From NCBI GenBank assembly GCA_965242565.1, contig OZ251457.1, positions 1,426,001 through 1,490,000 on the forward strand: DNA of 64,000 bases, written 5' to 3'. The stretch's first letter is position 1; the number at the start of each line of letters is the position of its first letter. A program made the translations under genes and the position numbers. This document shows, piece after piece, positions 9,365 through 18,099 of this stretch. The notes under the pieces are model-generated. The model worked only from the letters and a program-made list of their open reading frames with translations, searched no databases and was not told the DNA's origin. This DNA comes from CATQGW01 sp965242565. Lineage in GTDB: Bacteria; Chloroflexota; Dehalococcoidia; Bin125.

Positions 9365-9514
9365 CGTCGCCCCAGACTTGATCTGGGGCCCATACGGCGG
9401 TCGTTGGCGGGACCAAGCCTCGGAGTGCCTGCGCACGAGCGTTGGCGGGCTGCTCGGGGCCTCTGTCCTGCGCACAACGTTGGGCTTAGACCCCAGATCA
9501 AGTCTGGGGCGACG
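9365..9514. repeat. B element, full length 150 bp
   Basis: Perfect CCCCAGA/TCTGGGG hairpins in inverted orientation at both ends. The interior contains two GTTGGCGG boxes about 60 nt apart. No ORF. Confidence 0.88.
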
Positions 9515-9874
9515 GAAAGGGAGTACGTGTGACGGGGGTTGGGGGTGAAGCGGGGCCGATTCCCGCTCGGGGGCGGGAATGACGGAGTGGGTGTGGCGGG
9601 TATGACGGAGGAGAGAGGTGCGGGTATGACGGAGGAGAGAGGCGCGGGTATGGCGGTGGAGAGAGGCGCAGTGCCGCTCACGTCGAGATACCCGCGGCAA
9701 GCGCGGGTATGACGGAGTGGGAGTGGCGCGGGTATGACGGAGTGGGAGTGGCGCGGGTATGACGGCGGGGCTGTTCGGGCGGCCGGCGCTGCAAAGGGGG
9801 TTGGGTTTAAAGCCCCAGATCAAGTCTGGGGCGACGAAAAAGAAGGGCGGGAATGACGGGGGAAAAGCCCAGCC

Positions 9875-10024
9875 TCAGCGGCGGACGGGCGGCGACATCG
9901 TCGTCTGCCAGCCGCAGTTGTGGCAGGGCGGGAACTCGACCGGGCCGGCGATGCGGCCCAGGAAGCGACCGCAGTTGGGGCAAGTCGCCCGGATGCTCGG
10001 CTGCGGGGGCGGAAAGTGGCTCAT
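9875..10024 (-). CDS. Small zinc-ribbon protein, 49 aa, next to terminase genes
   Basis: A 49-aa protein with two CxxCG knuckles (CPNCG at ~15-19 and CHNCG at ~34-38), i.e. a one-zinc ribbon, and a basic C-terminus (PPVRR). The reading is supported by a perfect AAGGAGG 6-7 nt before the ATG. It follows terL by 33 nt on the same strand. Small zinc-finger proteins of the Com type occur in Mu-like phages, but this one is too short for a confident family call. A nucleic-acid-binding role in a phage-derived cassette is inference. Confidence 0.75.
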   Translation of the reverse strand: MSHFPPPQPSIRATCPNCGRFLGRIAGPVEFPPCHNCGWQTTMSPPVRR

Positions 10025-10057
10025 GTCCGTTCCTCCTTATGGTGAGCTGGGGGTGAT

Positions 10058-11443
10058 TCAGCGCCGCACCTGGATCGGCACCGCGCTCGCCCTCGGACGC
10101 TCGGGCTGGTCGGCCTCCTCGTGCATGTAGCGATCCGCGTCCATCAGGTCGTCGTCCTGCTTCTTGGGCTGAGGCACGCGCCCTTCGGTTTCCGAAGCGG
10201 AGAGCCAGCGGTAGGCGAACATCCGCTCCGGGAAGCTGCGCATGTCGGGCGTGTAGTAGGAGCGCGGCCCGCCGCCCCCGCCGCTCTGGCCCCCGCGCAG
10301 CCGCCGCTGCACCAGATTCACCCCGGCGATCACGGAATACGGACCGCCGTTCGAGCTGGCGACGCGCAGCCCATCGCGCCGCATCTGCCCAATCCAGGCC
10401 GATTGGCTGCGATCGGCGCGCCAGCGCACCGGCGCGCGCACGCGCCGCTGCCAGAAGCGCATCCAGTCGGCCAGCCGCGCCATCACATTCGCTCCGCGCT
10501 CTTCGAACTCGCCCAGCCGAATCAGCACGCCGGCGCCGCAGGGCGCGGCCGCCGAGGTCAGGCCCGCGACCACCGCGGCGGTGAAATGGTGATGCTCGGC
10601 CAAGCCGCCGAAATCGATGCCGCCCACATAGCGCGTGAACGGCGGCAGCGCGTCGTCCCAGCGGTGCCGCATGCGGTCGAACTCGGAGTAGACCTGCCCC
10701 AGAAACGAATCGAAGCTGCCGTCGATGAAGCGCTCCACCCAGTCTTCGGGCAGCAGCACGCGCTGCATCTCCTCATAATGGGGCGGCAGGTGCGGGTTGT
10801 CGCGGATGCGGGCGGGAATGAAGCCGACACGCACTTCGGCCCGGCCGAGCTGCTCGGCGGGCAGCTGGCGGCGCACAAACCAGCGCTCGAACCAGCCCGG
10901 CCAGGGGTTGCTGGCCGCGACGAAGTAGCGGAACGGCTGGGCCGGGTGGCGCAGCCGGGTGAGCAGCATCCGCGCCGCCTCTTCCGAGACCTCGCCCGCC
11001 TCGTCGATGAAGACCGCGCCGTATTGCTCCGAACCCAGCCCCCGCCAGTCGCTCAGATGGCGGAACTGAATCGTTGAGGGCGCCCGGTTGCCGCGCCGCG
11101 CGCTGCGCAGCGCCACCGCCTCCGGCGGAACTTGCCGATGCGCGACGATCAGCTCCTGCGGGCAGCAGCGGAAGAACTCGCTCATCGTCGTCGTGCGCAG
11201 GTCGGTGTAGCGCAGCCGCGCGACCAGGATGCGGGTGCCGGGGTAGGTCAGCGCGGTTTCGAGCGCGAGTTCGGCCAGCGTGCGGGTTTTGCCGCCGCCC
11301 ATCGCGCCGCCGTAGCCCACGATCGCCGCGCCCTCGTCGGGCTCGCGCGATTCGAGCAGCTTCCAGACCTCGAGCTGGCGCGCCGTGGGCAGAAAGTCCG
11401 GCAGCTCAGTCCGGTCGGTCGTCGGTTCAGTCGTCGACTGCAT
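10058..11443 (-). CDS. Phage terminase large subunit (TerL-like)
   Basis: 461-aa packaging ATPase/nuclease. Walker A GAMGGGKT (46-53), Walker B VFIDE (144-148), a coupling-like SNP motif (AASNP), first nuclease Asp in GIDFGG (275-280) and C-terminal acidic DDDLMDADRYM near 430, matching the RNase H-fold nuclease of large terminases. The ATG at 11441-11443 has GAGGAGG 6 nt upstream and is preferred over the ATG at 11458. It overlaps the upstream small-subunit-like gene by 17 nt. No portal, capsid or tail gene flanks it, so this is a remnant, a satellite piece or a domesticated cassette. Confidence 0.88.
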   Translation of the reverse strand: MQSTTEPTTDRTELPDFLPTARQLEVWKLLESREPDEGAAIVGYGGAMGGGKTRTLAELALETALTYPGTRILVARLRYTDLRTTTMSEFFRCCPQELIVAHRQVPPEAVALRSARRGNRAPSTIQFRHLSDWRGLGSEQYGAVFIDEAGEVSEEAARMLLTRLRHPAQPFRYFVAASNPWPGWFERWFVRRQLPAEQLGRAEVRVGFIPARIRDNPHLPPHYEEMQRVLLPEDWVERFIDGSFDSFLGQVYSEFDRMRHRWDDALPPFTRYVGGIDFGGLAEHHHFTAAVVAGLTSAAAPCGAGVLIRLGEFEERGANVMARLADWMRFWQRRVRAPVRWRADRSQSAWIGQMRRDGLRVASSNGGPYSVIAGVNLVQRRLRGGQSGGGGGPRSYYTPDMRSFPERMFAYRWLSASETEGRVPQPKKQDDDLMDADRYMHEEADQPERPRASAVPIQVRR

Positions 11444-11711
11444 CGCGGTCCTCCTCAACTTCCTCAGGCTCCCGACCTTCGGGCTGATTGGCGGGCGCGT
11501 CCGACTCGGCGGGCAGGCGCAGCGGCGGAGTGTGGCGAACGATCGTCACGTACTGCGGCCCCTGCCGCTCGCGGAACATGCCGCGCATCTTGGCCAGCAG
11601 CTCCAGCGCGCGCAGGCGCGTCGCCGGCGGCGCGGCGGCGTCGCCGGCGATCCCGCGGATGCCCGCCAGCACGCCGTCGTCCGTCGTCTGCGCCTGCTCC
11701 GAATCGGCCAT
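11427..11711 (-). CDS. Terminase small-subunit-like protein (short)
   Basis: 94-aa acidic-tailed protein. The stretch TRLRALELLAKMRGMF closely resembles the 'ALELLGKHLGMF' segment of Terminase_2-type small subunits, which bind packaging DNA and hand it to TerL. The usual N-terminal DNA-binding helix-turn-helix is absent, so it is short for the family. The frame is open further upstream but enters the repeat region; ATG at 11709-11711 is taken. Its 3' end overlaps terL by 17 nt, as in phage packaging operons. Confidence 0.65.
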   Translation of the reverse strand: MADSEQAQTTDDGVLAGIRGIAGDAAAPPATRLRALELLAKMRGMFRERQGPQYVTIVRHTPPLRLPAESDAPANQPEGREPEEVEEDRDAVDD

Positions 11712-11983
11712 ACGGAATGCTACTCGAACACCTGTACGAACACAACCGCAGTCCACCGCCCAATGCGCCGTGCGCCACACAACATGCACTGGTCGGAGAT
11801 CCGTCGCCCCAGATTGATCTGGGGCCCAAACCCAACCCCCTTCGCAGCACAAGCGCACCGAACCGCCCCCCAACGCCCGTGCGCAGGACCGCCCGGTACT
11901 CCGTGCCGCAAACGACCGCCGTATGGGCCCCAGATCAAGTCTGGGGCGACAGAAAAAGCGCGGGAATGACGGAAGGGCGGGCG
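11712..11983. repeat. Intergenic region with one full B element
   Basis: Contains a complete B element at 11802-11951 (left hairpin with one deleted loop base, right hairpin perfect) and a short C-like remnant. The remaining ~100 nt upstream of the terminase genes are less GC-rich and may hold their promoter; no clear -35/-10 pair was identified. Confidence 0.8.
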
Positions 11984-14404
11984 CTAACCCCCCTGCACCC
12001 AGAGGGCGTCGCGGGTAGCGCGGACGCGCAGCGCCGGCGCGCCCCAGCGGCCGGGATCCCAGGCCGTGCTGAGACGCGGCCAGATCACCTGCCAGCGCCG
12101 CCCATCCCACTGCTCCACGACGCTCAGCAGCCCGGGCTGCGCGGCGTCGAGACGCTCCAGCGCGGCGACCGCCGCGACCCACGGGCCGCTCCAGCTGACC
12201 AGGTTTTGGCCCGCGCGCAGCGCGACGGCCGCCGGGCCGCCGCCCGCGCTCTCGCCGGAGATGTACTCGCCCGGCGCGCCCGCGGCCAGCCGGATCGCCA
12301 GCACATCACCGCCGCGCACCGTACGCAGCGTGCTCAGCGCGGCCGGCGCATGCGGCGACCAGGCCAGCCAGCGGCGCGCGCCCAGCTCCCAGCGCCAGGC
12401 CGACTCAAGGCTCACGCCCAGCGACGCCAGCGCCTCGTCCACAGGACGCTCCGCGCCCTCAATCGCGATCCACTGCAACCCGCCGGCGGCCGATGTCAGG
12501 CGATCAAGCGTCTGGCGATCCGGCGTCGACATCGAGGCCGAGAACTCCGAGGTCTGGCCCGTGCCGCGCCGCCCGATCGCGACCGCGCGGATTTCGCCCT
12601 GCGGCAACAGCAGCGAGGCCGCCTCGAACATGCCGTCGTCGCCAACCTGCCCCCGCGCGAGATAGCCGATCGCCTCCGAACCCAGCAGATAGACCTCGAC
12701 CGCCGTGCCCGGCTCGCCGCGGCCGCGAATCGTGCTGCGCAGCTGGGTTGGGCTGCGACGCTCCACCGCGTAGCTGAGCAGCGTCGGCGGCGCAGGCGCC
12801 GAGACCGCCGCGCCGATCGCAATCGCCGCGCCGCCGACATCCCCGAACACGTTGCGCGTGATCAGGTTGTCGCGCGTCTCCGCGCCGCGCAGCTCGACCG
12901 CCGCCTCGGCGACGCCGCCGATTCGGTTCTCGCTAATCCGCGCCGCGCGCGCGCCCTCGACCAGCGCGATCCCCGCGCCCGTCTCCGCCACCGAGTCAAA
13001 AGCGAGCGCCGCGAAATCCGCGCCGATCCGGTTGTACGAAACCTCAACCTCCGCGATGCCGGCCAGCAGAATCGCGCTGGCCGCGCCCTGCACCGCGTTG
13101 CCCAACCCGCGATCACCCCCGATCCGCACATCCGACGCCTCGCGCGCCTCAATCCCCGCCGCGGCCGGGCCGGCCGCGCCGACTGCCGCGCCGACCGCCG
13201 CGCCGATCATGTTGCGCTGCAAACTGACCTGCGACGTCCGCTCGCCGGCGATCACGATCCCGCGCTCGCCGGCCAGCACCAGATTGGCGACGACGCGCAC
13301 CTGCGACGCGCCGGCGATGATCGAGATGCCGCGCTCCCCGTTAGGCGCCGGCAGCGCGTCGACGAGCGCGTTGGCCGGCGCGTCGGAGTCGGGCGCGGGG
13401 AACAAGCCGATCCAGTTGTCCCGCAACAGCACCGCGCGTGCGCCCTGCTCGACCGCGACGCCCACCCGGTTGGCCGCGATGATGTTGCCTTCGCGCGCGC
13501 CGACCGAGACGTCGGCGACGCCGCCACCGAGAAAGACGCCCACATCGTTGCCGACCGCCCGGCCGTCGCCCGTGACTCCAATCCGATTGCCGTCGATCGC
13601 CCCGCCGGCGCGCGTGTCGCGGAACTCCACGCCCGCCACGACGCTGGCGCAGATGACGTTGCCCCGCACGACCGCCTGCGCGCCGTCGACCACCAGCACG
13701 CCGTCGTCGTTGGCCAGCGGCAGGCCGCCGGCGTCCAAGCCGATGATGTTCTCCGCCACCTCAACGCCGCGCACGCCCGCGCCGCCGATCACCACGCCGT
13801 GGCCCGTCCGCCCGCCCGTGCTGTTGCCGACATGATTGCCGGCGATCCGGTTGCCCGTGATGCGCGCGTCCTGCGCGCCGCCCAGCACGGCGATGCCGCT
13901 CAAGCGATTGGCCGCCGCGCCGCGCCCGTCGGCCGTCATCCCCAGCCAGTTGGCCTCCAGCGCCGCGTTGCGCGCGCCCGCGCCGATCACCCCGATGCCG
14001 TAGCGCTGAAAGCCGCCGATCGCCAGCCCGCGCACCGCCGCGTTGGCTCCGTAGATCACGATTCCGGCCGCGTCGCCCGCCCCGCGCCCGTCGAGGTAGA
14101 CCGGCGGCGGCGCAGCCGCGCTCCAGCCCGGCTGCGTGCGCGCGTCGAGCGTGATCGCCGCCCCGCGCAGCGCCGGCAGCGGCGCGCTCGGCGCAATCAC
14201 CGCCGCGCCGACGATCGCGAAGCGAATCTCGCCGCCGCCGGCCGACTCGTTCGCCGCGTTGATCGCCGCGCGCAGGCTGCACACCTCGCCGCAGGCGTCG
14301 GGACCCGGATCGTCCGCCGTTGTCACCACCCAGACATTGGCCGGCATGCGCTCCTGCGACGACGCCCCGCCGCCCCAGAGCGCCAACGCGCCGATCACCA
14401 ACAC
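11984..14404 (-). CDS. Secreted CSLREA-type right-handed beta-helix protein
   Basis: Exported ~806-aa protein. A CSLRAAINAAN motif near residue 42 matches the CSLREA domain that precedes parallel beta-helices. It is followed by ~15 helix coils rich in 'xxNxIG' turns (ENIIGLD, GNRIGVT, DNWIGLF, RNMIGAA, YNRIGAD), typical of pectate-lyase-like surface proteins. After this come a beta domain (~530-640) and two copies of the Trp-rich C-terminal module (WIAIEGAERPVDEAL... and AGQNLVSWSGPW...). The annotated start is GTG at 14404. An in-frame CTG at 14429-14431 overlapping the upstream stop would add LIRPAAALC and give a better signal peptide, so the true start is uncertain. Same operon as the upstream Ig-like gene. 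Confidence 0.85.
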   Translation of the reverse strand: MLVIGALALWGGGASSQERMPANVWVVTTADDPGPDACGEVCSLRAAINAANESAGGGEIRFAIVGAAVIAPSAPLPALRGAAITLDARTQPGWSAAAPPPVYLDGRGAGDAAGIVIYGANAAVRGLAIGGFQRYGIGVIGAGARNAALEANWLGMTADGRGAAANRLSGIAVLGGAQDARITGNRIAGNHVGNSTGGRTGHGVVIGGAGVRGVEVAENIIGLDAGGLPLANDDGVLVVDGAQAVVRGNVICASVVAGVEFRDTRAGGAIDGNRIGVTGDGRAVGNDVGVFLGGGVADVSVGAREGNIIAANRVGVAVEQGARAVLLRDNWIGLFPAPDSDAPANALVDALPAPNGERGISIIAGASQVRVVANLVLAGERGIVIAGERTSQVSLQRNMIGAAVGAAVGAAGPAAAGIEAREASDVRIGGDRGLGNAVQGAASAILLAGIAEVEVSYNRIGADFAALAFDSVAETGAGIALVEGARAARISENRIGGVAEAAVELRGAETRDNLITRNVFGDVGGAAIAIGAAVSAPAPPTLLSYAVERRSPTQLRSTIRGRGEPGTAVEVYLLGSEAIGYLARGQVGDDGMFEAASLLLPQGEIRAVAIGRRGTGQTSEFSASMSTPDRQTLDRLTSAAGGLQWIAIEGAERPVDEALASLGVSLESAWRWELGARRWLAWSPHAPAALSTLRTVRGGDVLAIRLAAGAPGEYISGESAGGGPAAVALRAGQNLVSWSGPWVAAVAALERLDAAQPGLLSVVEQWDGRRWQVIWPRLSTAWDPGRWGAPALRVRATRDALWVQGG

Positions 14405-14427
14405 GCAGAGCGCCGCCGCCGGCCGAA

Positions 14428-16263
14428 TCAGCGCGCCACCCCCGGCAACCGCGCCGCCGCCTCGACGCGAATGTGCAGCCGCACTCCGTCGTCAATGGCG
14501 AACGGCTCGCTCAAAAATGCAGCCTGCGACGCAGCCTGCGACGCCGCTTGCGGGTCGTCCTGCGGCGCATCCTCCGATGCATCGCCGCCCGTCGTGTAGC
14601 TCAGCCAGCCCGCGCCCTCCGGATGCTCCCGCCAGACCGTCGTCCGCAGATGCGCGATCGGCGCGATCGCCGCGTCCACCGTCGTCTCGCCGCCCATCCA
14701 GGTCACGACGTTCAGGCCGGGCCGCAGCGCCAGGCCGGGCGCCGCCAGATCCGTCAGACGCCCCTCCGTGTTCACCTGCGGGGCTTCGATCAGCAGCGCC
14801 TGCAGGACCGGCTCGCCGACCGCATTCTCGAGCCGCAGCCGCGCCGTCGCCACGCCGTCGCGCACCGCCGACGTCTCCGACGAAAGCGCGCTCTCGCCGC
14901 CGTCCAGCAGCACGCGCCAGCGCACCGCGTAGCCCGGCGCGACCGCTCGGCCGGCCGGATCCACGACCTCCGCGCGCAGCAGATACTCGTCGAACTCGCC
15001 TCCCGCGCGCTCCAGCATGTCGATCTGCGTCGCCGTGACGTACAGCGTCTCCGGCTTCCCCACCACGGTCAGCTCGACCACATCCGACAGCCCGCCGCCC
15101 GCCTCCGCGCGCAGCCAGTGGCTGCCTGTCTGCGCCGCCTGCGCCCGCGCCCGCGTCAGCACGCTGCCTCCGGCGTCCGTGATCGGCTCGCCCCGCTCCC
15201 CTTCCACCGTCAGCAGAATGTCCGATTCGCCCGATTCGCCATGCACGTTGAACGAAATCCGGCGCTCCGGTACGGCCCGCCCGCCGTCGTCGACGATCCG
15301 CGCCAGCACGATTGCGACCGCCGTCTCGGAGCCGCGCTCCAGCACCGAGTTGAGCGCCCAGAGCCGCAGCCGCGCCGGCGCGCCGTGGAAGACCAGCGCG
15401 AGCTCGGCCTCGGCTTCGACGCTCACCGCGCGCAGCCGCGTTTCGCCCGGCGCCGCGCTCAGCGTTGCCGTCGCCCGCCCGTTGTCCAACGTCCGCAGCG
15501 CCAGCAGCGGCCCCCGCTCGCCCAACGCCGAGCGCAGCGTCGGCGCAGCGTCCGCCGTCGCCTCCAGCCGCAGCGGCGCCCCCGGCACCGGCTGACCCAG
15601 CCGATCGCGCACCTCGAGCTGCACCACATGCGCACGCGACGCATCGAGCGGACGCTCCCGCGCGGGGCGCAGGATCACGATCTCCGCCGGCGCGCCGATG
15701 AAGGCCACCGTGACCGCGTCGACCGCCGAGCCGGCCCGCGCCGTAATCACCGCCAGACCCGGCTGCCCGTCGCCCACCAGCCGCACCGACGCCGACGGCG
15801 CGCCGCCGTCCGCGCCGCTCATCGGACGCAGCACCACACGCGACGGCCCGGAGTCCGCGCCGAACGAGCCCAGATCGGTCGTCAACGTCACCATCGGCGC
15901 CTCCGCCGCAACGCCCAATGCAGTACCCAGCGCAGCGCCCGGCGCGACCCGCACCGTCACCCGCACGCTGCCGCCCTCGGCCGGCACGCTGCTGCGATCC
16001 ACTGACACAGTCAGCTGCCCACTCTGCGCCGCGGCCTGCGCCCGGAGGCCGCCGCCCGGCGCTCCCCCAAAAGCGCCCTGTGCGCCCTGTGCGCCAGCCA
16101 CAGCCGGCAGCAAGGCGCAGAGCGCCGCCAGCACCGCAACCACAGCACAGCGCAGCACCGGCCCGCGCAACACCAGCCCGCCATAGCGCAACACCGGCGC
16201 GGCGCGACGCCGGCCGAGGGCACCGAGAACGGGCATCGCGCCACGGAACATCGAAGCCGCCAT
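14428..16263 (-). CDS. Secreted Ig-like domain protein with shared C-terminal module
   Basis: 611-aa exported protein. Residues 1-58 contain arginines and then a hydrophobic core (CAVVAVLAALCALLPAVAG) ending at AQG, a plausible cleavage site. The body is a string of invasin/Ig-like beta domains (LTVSVDRSSVPAEGGSVRVTV near 80; VVELTVVGKP, LRAEVVDPAGRAVAPGYAV). The C-terminus holds the Trp-rich module (GLNVVTWMGGETTVDAAI... VWREHPEGAGWLSY), interrupted by a DPQAASQAASQAAF insertion. The start is supported by AGGGAG 6 nt upstream of the ATG. It lies 23 nt upstream of, or overlapping, the beta-helix gene; the two probably form an operon of surface proteins. Confidence 0.82.
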   Translation of the reverse strand: MAASMFRGAMPVLGALGRRRAAPVLRYGGLVLRGPVLRCAVVAVLAALCALLPAVAGAQGAQGAFGGAPGGGLRAQAAAQSGQLTVSVDRSSVPAEGGSVRVTVRVAPGAALGTALGVAAEAPMVTLTTDLGSFGADSGPSRVVLRPMSGADGGAPSASVRLVGDGQPGLAVITARAGSAVDAVTVAFIGAPAEIVILRPARERPLDASRAHVVQLEVRDRLGQPVPGAPLRLEATADAAPTLRSALGERGPLLALRTLDNGRATATLSAAPGETRLRAVSVEAEAELALVFHGAPARLRLWALNSVLERGSETAVAIVLARIVDDGGRAVPERRISFNVHGESGESDILLTVEGERGEPITDAGGSVLTRARAQAAQTGSHWLRAEAGGGLSDVVELTVVGKPETLYVTATQIDMLERAGGEFDEYLLRAEVVDPAGRAVAPGYAVRWRVLLDGGESALSSETSAVRDGVATARLRLENAVGEPVLQALLIEAPQVNTEGRLTDLAAPGLALRPGLNVVTWMGGETTVDAAIAPIAHLRTTVWREHPEGAGWLSYTTGGDASEDAPQDDPQAASQAASQAAFLSEPFAIDDGVRLHIRVEAAARLPGVAR

Positions 16264-17058
16264 TCCGCACTCCCTGCGCCGCTCAGTCTACGCCCGCCGC
16301 CCAACCCCCCTCAGCCCCCCTTTACCCCCCGTTCACGTTCGCCGCCCCTCCCCCCGCCACTCCCGTCCCCCTTGCCGTCATACCCGCGCCCACTCCGCCA
16401 CACCCGCCACCGCCTCCGTCATACCCACCACCCCTCTCCGTCATACCCGCGCTTGCCGCGGGTATCTCGACTTGAACAGCACCCAACCCCCATCCCAAAG
16501 CTCCCGTCGCCCCAGACTTGATCTGGGGCCCAAACCCAACCACCTGCGCAGCACCGGAGCATCAAACCACCCCGCCACCCCTACCCCCGCTCCCGCCATA
16601 CCCGCCCCCCTTCTCCGTCATACCCGCGCTTGCCGCGGAGCCTGCCCCCGGCTCGAACGGGGGTATCTCGACGCGAACAGCACCACCGCTGCATCCCACC
16701 ACCTCTCCCCCATTCCCACCGCCCCCTCCGTCGCCCCAGACTTGATCTGGGGCCCATACGGCGGTCGTTGGCGGCACGGAGCCCCGGAGTTTCCGCGCAC
16801 GCTCGTTGGCGGACGGCTCGAGACTCCGACGCTGCGCACGACATTGGGTTAGGGCCCCAGATCAAGTCTGGGGCGACGGATCCTGAAGCCGAGGGGTTGG
16901 GTGCCGCTCACGTCGAGATACCCGCGGCAAGCGCGGGTATGACGGGAAAAGAAGTGGCGCGGGTATGACGGAAGTGGGGGCGGGTGTGGCGGGGAGAGAA
17001 AGGCGCGGGTGACGGAGTGGACGCGGGGCGACGGAGGCGACAGCGCAGACCGCTGCGA
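16264..17058. repeat. Intergenic hairpin-repeat mosaic
   Basis: About 800 nt without a gene: A hairpins at 16439-16480 and, inverted, 16903-16945; long-form A at 16616-16680; a B left half (16507 to ~16575); and a full B element at 16729-16878. The A pair in inverted orientation brackets the B sequences. Confidence 0.85.
16729..16878. repeat. B element, full length 150 bp
   Basis: Perfect terminal hairpins in inverted orientation. The interior has the same paired GTTGGCGG boxes as the copy at 9365, so these two form a subfamily. Confidence 0.88.
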
Positions 17059-17325
17059 TCAGTCGGCGGGATCAACCACGCTGAGCCGCTCGCCCAGCCC
17101 ATGCGCGGCAAGCACGGTGTGCAGGCGCCGATGCTCCGGCAGGCCGTCCAGGTCGATGCCGCCGTTGATCTGGAGAAACTCCACTCCGACGATGCCGCCG
17201 GCGGCGTCGTAGTCGACCATCCGGAAGTCCCCGAACGTGCGCGTCCGATGCACGGCGGACTGGTTCAGGCGCACGTAGAGCGAGCCCACCTCGCTGTCGA
17301 CCTGCACATGGCTATTGGCGCTCAT
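17059..17325 (-). CDS. DUF2283 family protein
   Basis: 88-aa protein with the compact beta pattern of DUF2283: VGSLYVRLNQSAVHRTRTF, then VDYDAAGGIVGVEFLQ. This is the family's 'D.LYIRL ... VDYD..G.VVGIEIL' signature, although the first Asp is replaced (VGSLYV). Function is unknown; members are often found near toxin-antitoxin loci. GAGGAG lies 7-8 nt before the ATG. It is an isolated gene between two repeat mosaics. Confidence 0.8.
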   Translation of the reverse strand: MSANSHVQVDSEVGSLYVRLNQSAVHRTRTFGDFRMVDYDAAGGIVGVEFLQINGGIDLDGLPEHRRLHTVLAAHGLGERLSVVDPAD

Positions 17326-17714
17326 TGGGTCGCTCCTCGTTCTCGGCGCTCACTCCGAGCGCCACATTGCCGTGGCGACGACATTCCCGCCCCCACCTCC
17401 GCCATACCTGCGCCCTCTCCTCCGCCATCCCCGCCCCCTGCTCCGTCATACCCGCGCTTGCCGCGGAACCTGCCCCCGGCTCGAACGGGGGTATCTCGAC
17501 GTGAGCGGCACGGAGTCCCGAGCTACTCCTCAACGCCGTGCGCCCCGCCACCCTCCGTCGTTCCAGACTTGATCTGGAACCCAAACCCAACCCCCTTCGC
17601 AGCACCGGAGCCCCAAACCACCCAGCCATTCCCGCCCTTCCTTTTCGCCATTCCTGCCCCCGAGCGGGAATCTGCCACGAGCCCGCCTCCGCCCCCCTTT
17701 CCGCCGCCCCCATC

Positions 17715-17864
17715 CGTCGCCCCAGACTTGATCTGGGGGCCATACCCAACGCCGTACGCAGCGCCGGAGTCCCGAGCCATCCCCCAACGAGCGTGCGCGG
17801 AAACTCCGGGACTCCACCCCGCCAACCACCGCCGCATAGGCCCCAGATCAAGTCTGGGGCGACG
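17715..17864. repeat. B element, full length 150 bp
   Basis: Inverted CCCCAGA/TCTGGGG hairpins at both ends; interior of the CCCAACGCCGTACGCAG type. No ORF inside. Confidence 0.87.
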
Positions 17865-18020
17865 GACCCTGGGGCGAGGATTGGGTGCTGTGCTCGTCGA
17901 GATACCTCCGTTCGAGCCGGGGGCAGGTTCCGCGGCAAGCGCGGGTATGACGGAGCAGGGGGTGAAAGCGCCAGCGCTGAGCGCCAGCCGCGAAAAGCCG
18001 CTGCCGGCGGCAGACACGCA

Positions 18021-18048
18021 GAGGGCGGGGTCCGAAGGCCCCGCCCTC
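18021..18048 (-). terminator. Terminator-like hairpin after the Ser/Asp/Met-repeat gene
   Basis: Perfect 10-bp arms GAGGGCGGGG / CCCCGCCCTC around an 8-nt loop, about 50 nt past the stop of the 18100 gene. No T-run follows on the minus strand, so intrinsic termination is not certain. Confidence 0.4.
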
Positions 18049-18099
18049 GCAGGTTGCCCGAAGCGGTGCGCGTCGAGCGCGAGCCGGTCGCCGCAGCGG

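Larger units (their letters stand above)
8710..9874. repeat. Intergenic hairpin-repeat mosaic
   Basis: About 1.16 kb without a gene, built of A hairpins in both orientations (long form 8764-8831, 9178-9220, reverse 9671-9715), C palindromes, a 23-bp tandem run, a left B half (9029 to ~9130), a full B element (9365-9514), and an isolated right B end (~9783-9838). Short frames here all translate repeat sequence. Confidence 0.85.
17326..18099. repeat. Intergenic hairpin-repeat mosaic
   Basis: No gene. Long-form A hairpins face each other at 17443-17510 and 17889-17953 and enclose a B left half with altered arms (17556 to ~17630), a C palindrome (~17650-17672) and a full B element (17715-17864). 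The part next to the following gene holds a terminator-like hairpin. Confidence 0.85.

Noticed and set aside
4133..9874. A and B hairpins as intrinsic terminators
   Set aside because: No T-run follows the stems, copies occur in both orientations and several per gap; a role in termination cannot be excluded but is not supported.
9875..11711. Intact prophage
   Set aside because: Only packaging-type genes are present; neighbouring genes are chromosomal surface-protein genes and no integrase, portal, capsid or tail gene was found.
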